A stretch of DNA of 64,000 nt from Rhizobium sp. AAP43 (GTDB taxonomy: Bacteria; Pseudomonadota; Alphaproteobacteria; Rhizobiales; Rhizobiaceae), in the NCBI RefSeq assembly GCF_001296045.1, contig NZ_LJHS01000005.1, forward strand, positions 1 through 64,000. Reading direction: 5' to 3'. Position numbers and translations under genes: made by a program. The notes beneath the pieces are model-generated. The model did no database searches. It had not been told where the DNA came from and worked only from the letters and a program-made list of their open reading frames with translations. This document shows, in pieces, positions 52,352 to 62,900 of the stretch; position 1 is the stretch's first letter, and every line of letters starts with the position of its first letter.

Positions 52352-53617
52352 TCAGGCGTCTTGGGACCTGTCGCCAAGGGAGGCTTGCATGCGCACGGGG
52401 AAGCCTTCGACATAGCCGGGGATGTTCAATGGGTCGAAAACCTGCCCGTCCATGAAGGTGTCCCCCGGCCTCACGCCAACAGGAGATAGGGTCTCTTCGC
52501 GTGCAGGCTGCCCGAGGGCTGCCCGATAAAGATCCGGCCGGAAGGCCGAGGCCGCCGCCGATGCCTTGTCGGCGGAGAAACCCGTTTGGCCCCAGCGGAT
52601 CATCTGGCTGTAGATCCACAAGGCCTGGCGGGGGGCGGGCAGGTTTGCCTCCCCCCGGTGAAAGACGAAATAGTTTTCGAGAACACGCTTGGTTCCCTTG
52701 GCGTCGAGTGAGAATTCCCCGGCGAGAACCTGTCTAAGGATATCGACCGGTGCTGCGATATAACGCTCGGCTGACAGCGTTTCGGCGAGACGTGCGTGGT
52801 TGGCGCGATCGTCACACCAGCGTGCCGCGGCATCGAGTGCGACGACCAGACGAGACACCGTGTCTGCGTTGGCGGCTGCCCATTCCGGGCGCATGCCGAC
52901 GACCTTTTCCGGTGCCGACGGCCAGATATCCTGCTTTGCTGCAACGATCCGCCCCAGGCCGCGTTCGGATGCGACCATGTTCCAGGGCGCGCCAACGCAA
53001 AAGCCGTCGATCGCGCCGGCAGCAAGCGCATCTGAGGTGAGCGGCGGTGGCACAACGACCATCTTCACATCCGCATCCGGATCGATGCCGCCAGCGGCCA
53101 GCCAGTAGCGGAATTCGTAATTGTGGGACGAGAATGGATAGGTCATCCCGAAGGTCGGCGGTGTTTCTCCCGCAGCCCGCATCTCGGCAAGTACGGATGC
53201 TAGCGCCCGAGCATTGTCGAGGGCCGAGGCGGTGTCGCTCAGATCGGCAATGGCCTGCATCCGTTCGAAGAGACGTGAGGACAGCGTAATCGCGTTGCCG
53301 CCGCGACCGAGCGAGAAAGGCGCGATGGTTGGCGAGGGGTTGGAGCCCAGACCGAGCATCGAGGCGACGGGCATGGGTGACAGCATATGGGCAATGTCGA
53401 ATTGCCGGAAGGCCAGTCTGTCGCGCACATTGGCCCAGGACACGTCGCGCACAAGGTCGAGCGTCAAGCCTTCCCGCGCCGCAAACCCGAATTCCGCCGC
53501 TGCGACAAGCACGGATGCATCCATGAGCGGGATGAAGCCGGCGCGCAGCAGTTTCTGTTCGCCGCCACTGATCCTTGCCGGTGCGTTGAGCCCGCTTTTG
53601 CCATTGTCGATCGTCAT
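52352..53617 (-). CDS. nasS: Nitrate-sensing NasS, cytoplasmic NrtA paralog
   Basis: A 421-residue NrtA/NasS-family protein without any signal peptide. It contains RAGFIPLMDASVLVAAAEFGF, FRYWLAAGGIDPDAD and FCVGAPWNMV, the same nitrate-binding blocks as NrtA. In known NasS-NasT pairs NasS holds NasT inactive and releases it when nitrate or nitrite is bound. The ATG at 53617 has GGAG eight bases upstream; GTG 53626 is an alternative. Encoded 48 bases after nasT. Confidence 0.88.
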   Translation of the reverse strand: MTIDNGKSGLNAPARISGGEQKLLRAGFIPLMDASVLVAAAEFGFAAREGLTLDLVRDVSWANVRDRLAFRQFDIAHMLSPMPVASMLGLGSNPSPTIAPFSLGRGGNAITLSSRLFERMQAIADLSDTASALDNARALASVLAEMRAAGETPPTFGMTYPFSSHNYEFRYWLAAGGIDPDADVKMVVVPPPLTSDALAAGAIDGFCVGAPWNMVASERGLGRIVAAKQDIWPSAPEKVVGMRPEWAAANADTVSRLVVALDAAARWCDDRANHARLAETLSAERYIAAPVDILRQVLAGEFSLDAKGTKRVLENYFVFHRGEANLPAPRQALWIYSQMIRWGQTGFSADKASAAASAFRPDLYRAALGQPAREETLSPVGVRPGDTFMDGQVFDPLNIPGYVEGFPVRMQASLGDRSQDA

Positions 53618-53665
53618 TTCAAGCACTCCGCCGCCTCCGCTTTTCGGGTTCGGACCAGCACGCCA

Positions 53666-54253
53666 TCACAGCAACATGCCGGCAGCTGTCACCACCGATT
53701 GGGCGATGTCGGCAAGCCGTTTCTTTTCGTTCATCGCCGTCTGGCGCATCAGCGTGAAGGCCTCCTCTTCCGAAAGGCCGCGCATCTTCATCAGGATCCC
53801 CTTGGCGCGCTCGATCACCTTGCGCTCCTCAAGTGCGCTTCTTGCATCGGCCAACTCGCGTTGCAGGCGGCTGAAGGCATTGAATCGGCTGACCGCCATA
53901 TCGAGGATCGGCTTGATGCGTTCCTTGCGCAGGCCATCGACGACATAGGCGGAAACGCCAGCATCGACGGCGGCTTCGATCGAGGCGGTGTCCGAACGGT
54001 CGACGAACATGGCAATCGGGCGACTGACGGAGCGCGTGAGTTGGAACAGATGTTCCATCATGTCCCGGTTCGGGTTTTCAATATCGATGATGATGACATC
54101 GGGGGCAAGCGTCTCGACGATACGGGCTATGCCGTTCACCTCGTGGACGACGGTCACCCGTCTGTGGCCAGCCTCATGCAATCCTTCCTCGATGATCGCT
54201 GCACGAACAGCGTTCTCATCAATTACCAGGATGGTGAGGTCGAGGTGGTTCAT
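53666..54253 (-). CDS. nasT: NasT antiterminator (receiver-ANTAR)
   Basis: A 195-residue response-regulator-like RNA-binding protein. The N-terminal receiver-like domain (about 5-125) includes ILVIDENAV and VIIIDIENPN; the C-terminal ANTAR domain (about 130-190) includes ERKVIERAKGILMKMRGLSEEEAFTLMRQTAM. It should bind the hexaloop leader hairpin upstream of nrtA and prevent termination. ATG 54253 gives the usual NasT length although its ribosome site is weak; in-frame ATGs upstream (54280, 54349) would add atypical residues. First gene of nasT-nasS. Confidence 0.9.
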   Translation of the reverse strand: MNHLDLTILVIDENAVRAAIIEEGLHEAGHRRVTVVHEVNGIARIVETLAPDVIIIDIENPNRDMMEHLFQLTRSVSRPIAMFVDRSDTASIEAAVDAGVSAYVVDGLRKERIKPILDMAVSRFNAFSRLQRELADARSALEERKVIERAKGILMKMRGLSEEEAFTLMRQTAMNEKKRLADIAQSVVTAAGMLL

Positions 54254-54547
54254 GCAGGGATTGATGACGCAATGCAGCATTGATGGCAACCGGCATTGCC
54301 TAAAAACTAGGTTTTTCCGATGCTGGCGCAATAATATGCAAATTGACACGCGTCCATCTCGTGCCTCCGGTTATCTGCGGAACACAGAGAAAAACAGTCG
54401 ATTTCATCTTGATGTTTTATTTTAGTTCATCCGGAAGAGCAATTATTTCCCAAAAATGGGCGAATGGGCGTTAACTGATATTTAAGCAAACGCTTCACCA
54501 CGCCGAGGCCGCGTGTTACTCATAATAACCCTAAGGAGGCATGGGTT
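54254..54547. other. Intergenic region between nasT and the response regulator
   Basis: A 294-base divergent gap without a visible gene. It contains a perfect inverted repeat AAAAAC-TAG-GTTTTT (54302-54316) about 50 bases upstream of nasT, which could be an operator or part of its promoter, and an AT-rich stretch around 54410-54485 near the regulator's start. Confidence 0.4.
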
Positions 54548-55216
54548 ATGGTGGTAAGGGTCGCGTTTGTCGATGATCATCCGATTCTGCTTGAAGGTCT
54601 TGTGAGCCTTTACAGCAGCAAGGCCGATCTCGATGTGGTGGCCATGGGCCACAATACAATTGATGCACTGCAGATCCTTGAGCAACATCGACCTGATGTC
54701 ATAGTCATGGATCTCAGCATGCCCGGCGATTCTTTCGCTGCGATCGATCTGATGCTTGTGACCCATCCCTATACAAAGGTGATCGTGTTTACGGCGTCCA
54801 GCGCTATCCAGCCTGCGGTTGAACTGATCGAGGCAGGCATTTCCGGTTACGTTCTGAAGGGATCTTCCTCCTCGGATCTGCATGAGGCGATCCTGCGGGC
54901 TCATGATGGAGAAACCTATATCACCCCGGGTTTTGCCACGAAGGTAATCGTCTCGATGAAGACCGCAGAGCTGCGGCGTGCGGCACAGCCGAAAGAACAC
55001 CTGCATCATCGCGAGGAGCAGATTATCGGCGGATTGCTGAAGGGTATGACCAATCGTGAGATCGGCACCAGCCTTAATCTCAGCGAAAAGACGGTCAAGC
55101 ACTATATGACCTCGCTGATGAGCAAGCTTGATGTTCGCAACCGCGTCGAGCTCGTGATCGCCGTCAAGAACCGCGCTGCACCAAAGGAAGCGCCTGCTAG
55201 ACGCATCTCCGGGTGA
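54548..55216 (+). CDS. NarL/LuxR-type two-component response regulator
   Basis: A 222-residue regulator. The receiver domain has the acidic pair VDDH at the N-terminus, the phospho-acceptor D55 (VIVMDLSMPG) and the conserved Lys in YVLKGSS. The LuxR helix-turn-helix lies at about 150-212 (REEQIIGGLLKGMTNREIGTSLNLSEKTVKHYM). AGGAGG is eight bases upstream of the ATG; another ATG at 54541 is out of frame. It converges with a HisKA_3 histidine kinase gene 28 bases away, the likely partner. Targets are unknown; the peroxidase gene divergent from the kinase is a candidate. Confidence 0.9.
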   Translation: MVVRVAFVDDHPILLEGLVSLYSSKADLDVVAMGHNTIDALQILEQHRPDVIVMDLSMPGDSFAAIDLMLVTHPYTKVIVFTASSAIQPAVELIEAGISGYVLKGSSSSDLHEAILRAHDGETYITPGFATKVIVSMKTAELRRAAQPKEHLHHREEQIIGGLLKGMTNREIGTSLNLSEKTVKHYMTSLMSKLDVRNRVELVIAVKNRAAPKEAPARRISG

Positions 55217-55244
55217 AGGTTTGGGTGGCGTGCCCCGCCCCGCC

Positions 55245-56669
55245 TCAGTCCGCACCTAGAGGGAGACTTGCGACTGCAAATGTTCCGTTCTTGCGCGGAA
55301 AGTAGCGCATCCTGCCACCGAAGTTTCGAATGCGACGTTTCTGGCTGACCTTGCCCAGGCGTGATCTCTGGACTTCGCTCTTCGAGGCAAGGACCGGTTT
55401 TTTTCCGATATCGACTACGGCGACATAAAGCTTTCCTGCGCGGCAGTGATAGCGGACGAGATTGCGGTTGTCTGGCGCGTGGCGGTAGCTGTTGAGAAGC
55501 CCTTCAAGCACGAAACGATAGAGGCAAATCGATAGATCGGGAATACGTAGTTCCGAACGAAGCCGGCCTTCGACTGGAGCTTCGCGTCCGGTAATCTCGA
55601 GATAGCGCTTGGCTGCCAGATGGATCGCCTCGTCGACCGTTGTTTCTTCCAGCTCAGGTAGGACCAACCCGGCAGAAAGATGCCGGATTTCGTCAAGCAC
55701 ATTGGTGACGAGGTCGATCGCCTTGTGAAGCGCTTCCCTGCGTGTCTCGGGAGATATGTCCTGTTTTGTGCTCGACAGGTCGCTCAGGCGAAGCTTTACC
55801 AAGGTCAGAAGCTGGACCGAACCGTCGTGGAGATCGGAACCGATCTGATCAAGAATTCGCTCATTCAGCTTGCCGGCCTCAACGCGGGCATTTTCTGCCA
55901 GCAAGCGAAGCCTGTTGTTCTCGACGGAAAGCTCGATCGCATTGCGCAGGCTTTCTCGCAATGTTCGCCTCTGATGCTCGATCAGCCGGGCACCTTTGCG
56001 CACCACCAGATAGAGAAGAGAGAGCATCGGTACAGAGATCAGGAGGACGACGGCCATCGATTTGTGGCGCGTGCCAAGGATCTGCTGCTCGAGCACTACG
56101 GATTCTTCGTAGATTTCACCTGCAAGCAGAACCTTGCCGTCACTGTTGCTGACCAGTGGTGCGTAGACTTCAAGCAGGGGCTCGACCCGTTCTTCTTCGC
56201 TGTAGTCGTGTTTGGCAATCGTCGTACGCGACACAACCGTTTCGCCTTGGAGTGCGCGTGCCAGCTCATCAAAAACGATCGGGGCCGGCAAGGGCTCTTC
56301 CTTCGGGAAGATCTGGCGTCCATCGGCCGACCATATCTTGATGAAGCGGATACGTTGGCCGATTGGCCCCTGGCCGATCAGGGCAGAGATGCTGTCCTCA
56401 AACGTCTCGTTGAATTCGAAGCTACCCGACGGGGTCGTCTGGACGAGCGGTGCAATCAGCGTCTGCATGCGTACTGCGCCGGCAGAGCCGGCTGCATTCA
56501 GCGCTGCGGTCTCCACTTGCGCTGCGGTGAAGAAGCTGACGCCTGCCATGAGGCTGAAGACGATCACCGAGGCCGCGATCAGGAATTGCGCAGACAAGGA
56601 GAGTTCTGAAAGCTTGCCCCAGAACCTCCAGATCAGACTTGGCTGCGAAAGACCGTTCTTTGCCTTCAT
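55245..56669 (-). CDS. Membrane sensor histidine kinase (HisKA_3 class) with atypical ATP-binding region
   Basis: A 474-residue sensor with a first membrane span (about residues 28-50), a periplasmic domain (about 50-190), a second span (about 205-225), a coiled linker and a NarX-type dimerisation domain with the phospho-His in GSDLHDGSVQLL. The catalytic domain keeps an N-box-like LEGLLNSYRHA, but the G1 box reads DIGKKP rather than DxGxG, and the G2 region is RLGKVSQKRRIRNFGG. ATP binding may therefore be weak or unusual. I start at ATG 56669; an in-frame ATG at 56762 would add a 31-residue leader. Convergent with the response regulator. Confidence 0.82.
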   Translation of the reverse strand: MKAKNGLSQPSLIWRFWGKLSELSLSAQFLIAASVIVFSLMAGVSFFTAAQVETAALNAAGSAGAVRMQTLIAPLVQTTPSGSFEFNETFEDSISALIGQGPIGQRIRFIKIWSADGRQIFPKEEPLPAPIVFDELARALQGETVVSRTTIAKHDYSEEERVEPLLEVYAPLVSNSDGKVLLAGEIYEESVVLEQQILGTRHKSMAVVLLISVPMLSLLYLVVRKGARLIEHQRRTLRESLRNAIELSVENNRLRLLAENARVEAGKLNERILDQIGSDLHDGSVQLLTLVKLRLSDLSSTKQDISPETRREALHKAIDLVTNVLDEIRHLSAGLVLPELEETTVDEAIHLAAKRYLEITGREAPVEGRLRSELRIPDLSICLYRFVLEGLLNSYRHAPDNRNLVRYHCRAGKLYVAVVDIGKKPVLASKSEVQRSRLGKVSQKRRIRNFGGRMRYFPRKNGTFAVASLPLGAD

Positions 56670-56986
56670 GGTGCTCGACTGTCCGATGCTGTCTCCGGCG
56701 CTGTCTGGAGCTCCGGCTCGGTCCCTACAGAGTAAGCATAAATCCTGCAGTCGGTGGGACATTTCTTGGTTTTCGCCAGTATCGACGATTTTTCCTTGGC
56801 GTCCATGGTCTGAAAACTATCGGACCATGGTCCGAAACTGGATAGGACCTAGGGCGCATACATCGTGAGACCTAGTTCCCTTCAATCGTCCCGTGGTTGT
56901 GAGAAGCTTCGAACCTGACAAAGTCCTGACAAACCCCTGTCAGAACGCCGATCAAGCTCACGGAGGCGGGGATTTCCCGAAGCGTC
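56670..56986. promoter_or_regulatory. Divergent promoter region between the kinase and peroxidase genes
   Basis: A 317-base gap (shorter if the kinase starts at 56762). It contains a perfect 16-base palindrome TCGGACCATGGTCCGA (56820-56835), a GACCTAG direct repeat about 25 bases apart just after it, and tandem CCTGACAAA repeats around 56925-56945. These are candidate operator sites for the two-component regulator. Confidence 0.45.
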
Positions 56987-59900
56987 ATGGTTCACATCAA
57001 TCAGCACGACCTCGAATTCATCCTGAAGCAGATCAAGATCGCCGAAGCCAATTCGACGGCGCATTCGGGTAGTTTTTCAGCCGGCCTCAAGGAAATCTGG
57101 TCTGATGACGCGGGGAATACCTACACGTTGGATGCAGAGGGTTTCCCGATCAATAGTGCGGGTGAGCGGATCGTTATCGAGAATGTCGAGCAGACGGTCA
57201 CCAGCCTTGGGCTAACCCAGGCGATCAGTGCTGACCATGTTCCCTACGGCCTGCGCACGGTGGACGGCAGCTACAACAACCTTGCGGAGGGGCGCGAGGA
57301 TTGGGGTTCCGCAGACCAACCCTTTGTTCGGTTGCTGGAGCAGGGTTGGCGCGTCAGCGACGGCGATACCTTCCGACTGTTCACAGGCTTTTCCCAGGCG
57401 GGGCCGAGCTTCACGACGATATCGAACAGTGCCTATAACCCCACGGGTGCGGTTGCAGACGCCGATCCGCGGCTGATCTCCAACCTGATCGTTGACCAGA
57501 CATTGGCCAATCCGGCCGCCATTTACACGGCGCTGGTTCAGTCGGGCTATTCCGGTGACATCATGGCGGCGGTTGATGCCATTCGCGCAGACTTCAACGA
57601 AGCACTCGAAGATGCAAAGGCTGCGAACAGCACGCAGAAGACCGTTGCCGTGCTTGCCGCCGAGGCGACTGCGGGTATCGCTGGCAATCTGGAAGCGACC
57701 TACGGCATCAGGTTTGACGGTCCGTCGGTGCTGATTGAGAATGTTGCGCCCGACGAAGGCCTTTCGGCACCCTACAATTCCTGGTTTACGCTGTTCGGCC
57801 AGTTTTTCGACCACGGCCTCGACCTGGTCGAAAAGGGGGGCAATGACAAGATCTACATTCCGCTGTCGCCCGATGACCCGCTTTATGTTCCGGGGAGCTT
57901 CACCAATTACATGGTGCTGACCCGTGCGCCGGAACAGCCCCGCAATTTCACGACGCCTTTCGTCGACCAGAACCAGACCTATTCGTCCACGGCTTCAAAG
58001 CAGTTGTTCCTGCGGGAATACAAGCTCGATGCCGATGGCAAGCCGGTCGCGACAGGCCATTTGCTTGAAGGTGCCAAGGGGATCGCAACCTGGGGCGAAG
58101 TGAAGGATCAGGCTCGAGACATTCTCGGGATTGAGCTCTCGGACGAATATGTCGGAAGCGTTCCGCTCTTCCTCATGGACGCTTACGGTGAGTTCATTCG
58201 CGGCCCCAACGGTTTTCCGCAGCTGATAACCGCCAATGGCCTGGTCGAAGGCAATCCCGACGCGCCAATCAGCCTGAGCAACGCAGTCCTCACCGGGCAC
58301 GCCTTCCTGGATGATATCGCGCATAATGCGGTTCCTGGTCTTGTCGATCACGATCGCAATCCATCAACCGCCGCCATTCTCAAAATTGCCGATGCCGATG
58401 GTGATGCCGGGAATGCCATTCCTCTCAACAACGTCGGGCAGGCAACGACCTATGACGATGAACTGCTCGATGCCCACTTTGTCACCGGTGATGGTCGCGG
58501 CAATGAGAACATTGGCCTGACCGCTGTTCACCACATTTTCCATTCCGAACACAACAACACGGTGGAGCAGGTCAAGGTGCGCGCCATTGAGGCCGCGCAA
58601 AACGGTGATCTCGGCTTCCTGAACGAGTGGCTTGCGACAGACGTTCAGGAATTGCCCGAGGATCTTGTCACGTTGAATTGGGACGGTGAGCGCCTGTTCC
58701 AGGCCGCCCGCTTCACCACGGAAATGCAGTACCAGCATCTGGTCTTTGAGGAATTTGCTCGGAAGATCCAGCCAGATGTCGATGCCTTTGTCTTCAATCC
58801 GTCCATGGACATCGATCCGGCGATCTTCGCCGAGTTCGCCCATGTCGTCTATCGCTTCGGTCATTCGATGCTGAACGAGACTGTCGATAGCGTTGATGCG
58901 GATGGCGTCGGTTCTTCCATGGACCTGTTCGATGCCTTCCTCAACCCGATTGCCTATGCGTCGGGCGCTGTTACGGCCGAGCAGGGGGCTGGGGCCGTCA
59001 TTCGCGGCATGACCGGTCAGGTCGGCAACGAGATCGACGAATTTGTCACCGACGTTCTGCGCAACCATCTGGTCGGCATCCCACTCGACCTTGCCGCCCT
59101 CAACATCGCCCGAGGCCGTGAAACCGGCATTCCGAGCCTGAATGCGGCGCGTGCTCAGTTCAAGGAAATCGCCAATGGCGATAGCCAGCTCGACCCTTAC
59201 AAGAACTGGGTTGATTTCGGCATGAACTTGAAGAACCCGGCTTCGATCGTGAACTTCATCGCGGCTTATGGCACGCATTCTTCGATTACAACGGTGCTGG
59301 ATCCTGCCGCGATGACACCGCAAAATCCGACCGGCAGTCGCGCCACGACGATGGAGGAAAGGCGCGACGCGGCGATGAAGCTGGTCTTCGGTGGCCAAGG
59401 CGCGCCGGCTGATCGTCTCGACTTCGTCAATGGCACAGGCGCCTATGCAGATCTCGGCGGCTTGAACGATGTCGATCTCTGGATTGGCGGTCTTGCCGAA
59501 AAGAAGATGGCCTTCGGCGGCATGCTGGGGTCCACTTTCTCCTTTGTCTTCGAACTCCAGCTTGAAAATCTGCAGAATGGAGACCGCTTCTACTATCTGT
59601 CACGTACACAGGGCCTTAACCTGCTGAACGAGCTGGAAGCGAACTCGCTGGCCGAACTCGTCATCCGCAACACGGACATTGGCGAGTCTGGCTATGCAGT
59701 TCCGGGCGACATATTCTCCGTTCCCGATCATGTGCTCTATGTCGATCCGTTGGAGCAGGGCAAGTGGGTCGGTCCCGATCCGATGGGGAGTGATCCGTTC
59801 CAGAACGCGCTGGCTCCGATGGTGCAGCGTGGCGCCAACTTCATCCAGTTCAACAGCCTCGATCATGCCCTTATCCAGGGCACGAACCAGGCGGATACGA

Positions 59901-62900
59901 TCATTTCCGGTGGTGGCGACGACACTGTCTGGGGGCGTGGCGGCAATGACCGGATCGAAGCGGGTTATGGCGTCGACAAGGTCCATGGCGGCGAGGGCGA
60001 CGATATCATCACCAATTCTGGCACGGATATCGGCGAGACCGATTTCCTCATGGGCGAAGAAGGAAATGACGTTGTCCATGGCGGCTCCGGCCTGGCGCTG
60101 GTCTTCGGCAATCAGGGCTCTGACGTTCTGATCTCCGGGCCCGACGGCAAGGAAATGTTCGGCGGTGAAGGCGACGACTTCATGCTCGGCGGCGAAGGCG
60201 GCGACTTCCTGCTTGGCAATGAAGGCGACGACTGGATCGAGGGCGGCAACGGCTTTGATACGACGGCCGGTGACAATTCCGAGCTGTTCTTCAACTCGAC
60301 GATCCTTGGCCATGACGTCATGTTCGCCGGTCAGAACGAACATGACTTTGATGCCGAATCCGGCGACGACATCATGGTGCAGGGCGAGAGCGTGATGCGC
60401 AATGAAGGCATGTGGGGGTATGACTGGGCAGCCTACAAGGGCACGACCAAAGCGGCCGATGCCGACCTCCTCAAGCCGATCTTCACCACGGACCAGCAGG
60501 ATATCCTGCGCAATCGCTTCGACGCTGTCGAAGGCCTGTCCGGTTACAAGGCGAACGATCTCCTCAAAGGGGATCATCGCTCCACGGCGTTCCCTTCGAC
60601 GCCTGATCCGGAAGCGGAACCAGGCGCAAACCTCGCCGGTGCCGAAAACACGATGGTCAAGCATCATCTGAGCCAGGCTGGCATCGACCGGATCTCCGGC
60701 CTTCGCGAACTTCTCGGCGATCTGGTTCAGAATACGAACGCGGTCGGCGAGGCAGCCCGCGAAGCACAGATCGCCTTTGATGCCGGCAACATTCTTCTCG
60801 GCGGTGGCGGCAGCGACACAATCGAAGGCCGTGGCGGCGACGATGTGATCGATGGTGACAAGTGGTTGAACGTTCGCATTCGCATTACCACGCCAAACGC
60901 GACCTATACCGCAGACAGTCTGGCTGGACCGATCTATCTTCAGTCCCAGCTGGTCAACGGGGAAATCCCGACGAATGCCGCCCCGGCCCTTGGCGGCAAG
61001 ACGCTATCGGAACTGCTGCTCGATCGTGCGATCCTTCCCGGGCAGATGGAAATCGTCCGTGAAATCGTCGATGGTGGCCAGAATGGTGACACTGACGTCG
61101 CCGTCTATTCGGATGTGCGGGCGAATTATGCCTTCGAACTGAATGAAGATGGCAGTCTGACGGTGACGCACGTGACGGTCGATCCCGATGGGACGCTTGG
61201 GCTGGTCAATTCTGACGGGCAGGACCGTCTGAGCAATATTGAGACCCTTCGCTTCGCCGACGGTGACGCATCAGTCGCCGAGCTCTTCAATCGCGAACCT
61301 TCGATTACATCCAATGGCGGCGGTGCGACTGCGGCAACCACGGTCGGAGAAAACAGCTCGATCGTGACAACCGTAACGGCCAACGATCCGGATGCTGGCC
61401 AGGTGCTCACCTATTCAATTGCTGGGGGGGCCGATGCTGCTTTGTTTGCGATCGATCCATCCACCGGGATCCTGACATTCCTTGTGCCACCGAATTTTGA
61501 GGCTCCAACCGATGTCGGTGCCAACAATGTCTACGATGTGGTCGTCCAGGTATCCGATGGACTTGCCATTGATACACAGGCACTTGCCGTTACGGTCTCC
61601 AACGTCAACGAAGGTCAGAGCGGTTCACCCGTGATTTCCGATCTGACACCCACGAGACCACAGCAACTTTCCGTGGATACGTCGGGGATCGCGGACCCGG
61701 ACGGACTTGGCGCTTTCTCCTTCCAATGGCGTATGTCGGTCGACAATGGAGCGACCTGGACGAATATTGCCGGTGCAACGGCTGCAACTTTCACGCCCGG
61801 TGGCGCGCAAGTTGGTAACCTTTTGCGGGTTGACGTATCCTATACTGATGGAAGCGGCGCCGTCACAACGCTGACATCGACACCAACTGCTGCCGTGGGC
61901 GATACCGTTACCGGAACCGTCTTCGGCGAAACGCTCAATGGGACTGCTGGTGCTGATGTTCTGGCCGGGTCTATCGGCAACGACACGGTGAATGGCGGCG
62001 CCGGCGATGACGTGATTTCCTGGACCGTCAGAAACACTGGGTTCCCTGGATTCGGTATCGCTGACGGCCGTGACTTCGTCGATGGCGGCGCTGGCAGCAA
62101 CGATACCTTCGTCGTCAACGGCAACAACCAGACGGAAACCTACCGCATCTACGCCCGTGCCGATTGGTTGGTGCTGAATCCCTTCGCGCCCCTCAATGTC
62201 AACACCGAGATCATCATCACCCGTAACGGTACGACCAACGCCAACGTTATCGCGGAACTCGACAATATCGAGGAGATCATCATCAATACCGGTCCCGGCA
62301 ATGACCAGGTCATTGCAATCGGTAACTTCAATCCGACGAGCCTGAACTTCAATACCATCACGATCGATGGTTCGGAGGGCAACGATACGGTCGATATTTC
62401 GGATCTGGCATCTGCACACCGCATCCTGTTCCGCTCGGCCGGTGGCCAAGATACGATCCTTGGAACCCTGCGTGCCCAGGATGTGATCGAGATCCCTGCG
62501 GGTGCAAACCCGACGGACTATGCGCTGACGGTCAACGGCAACGGGTCCAAGACGCTCTCGAACGGAACGCACTCGATCACCTTCTCGGGCGACGTGCCGC
62601 AGCTTGCGCCCCCGAGCGATCATGGTGGCAGCACCACCGGTCCAATTCTCGGTCCTAGCGGTCCATTCGAATATACGGCTCGCGACATCGAAGGGCTGAC
62701 CAACCTGATCAAAGGGCTGCCGGCCTATGCCGGAGATGACGATTCACTCGGTGCTGGTGGCGTTCGCGACCTGTCCGGCGCCGGCAACAATCTTGCCAAT
62801 CCGACCTCTGGCAATGCCGATCAGCCCTTCATCCGTCTCACCGATGCCCGTTATGGCGATGGTGTCGTGACTGACGCCCAGAACAACATGATCAATCGGG

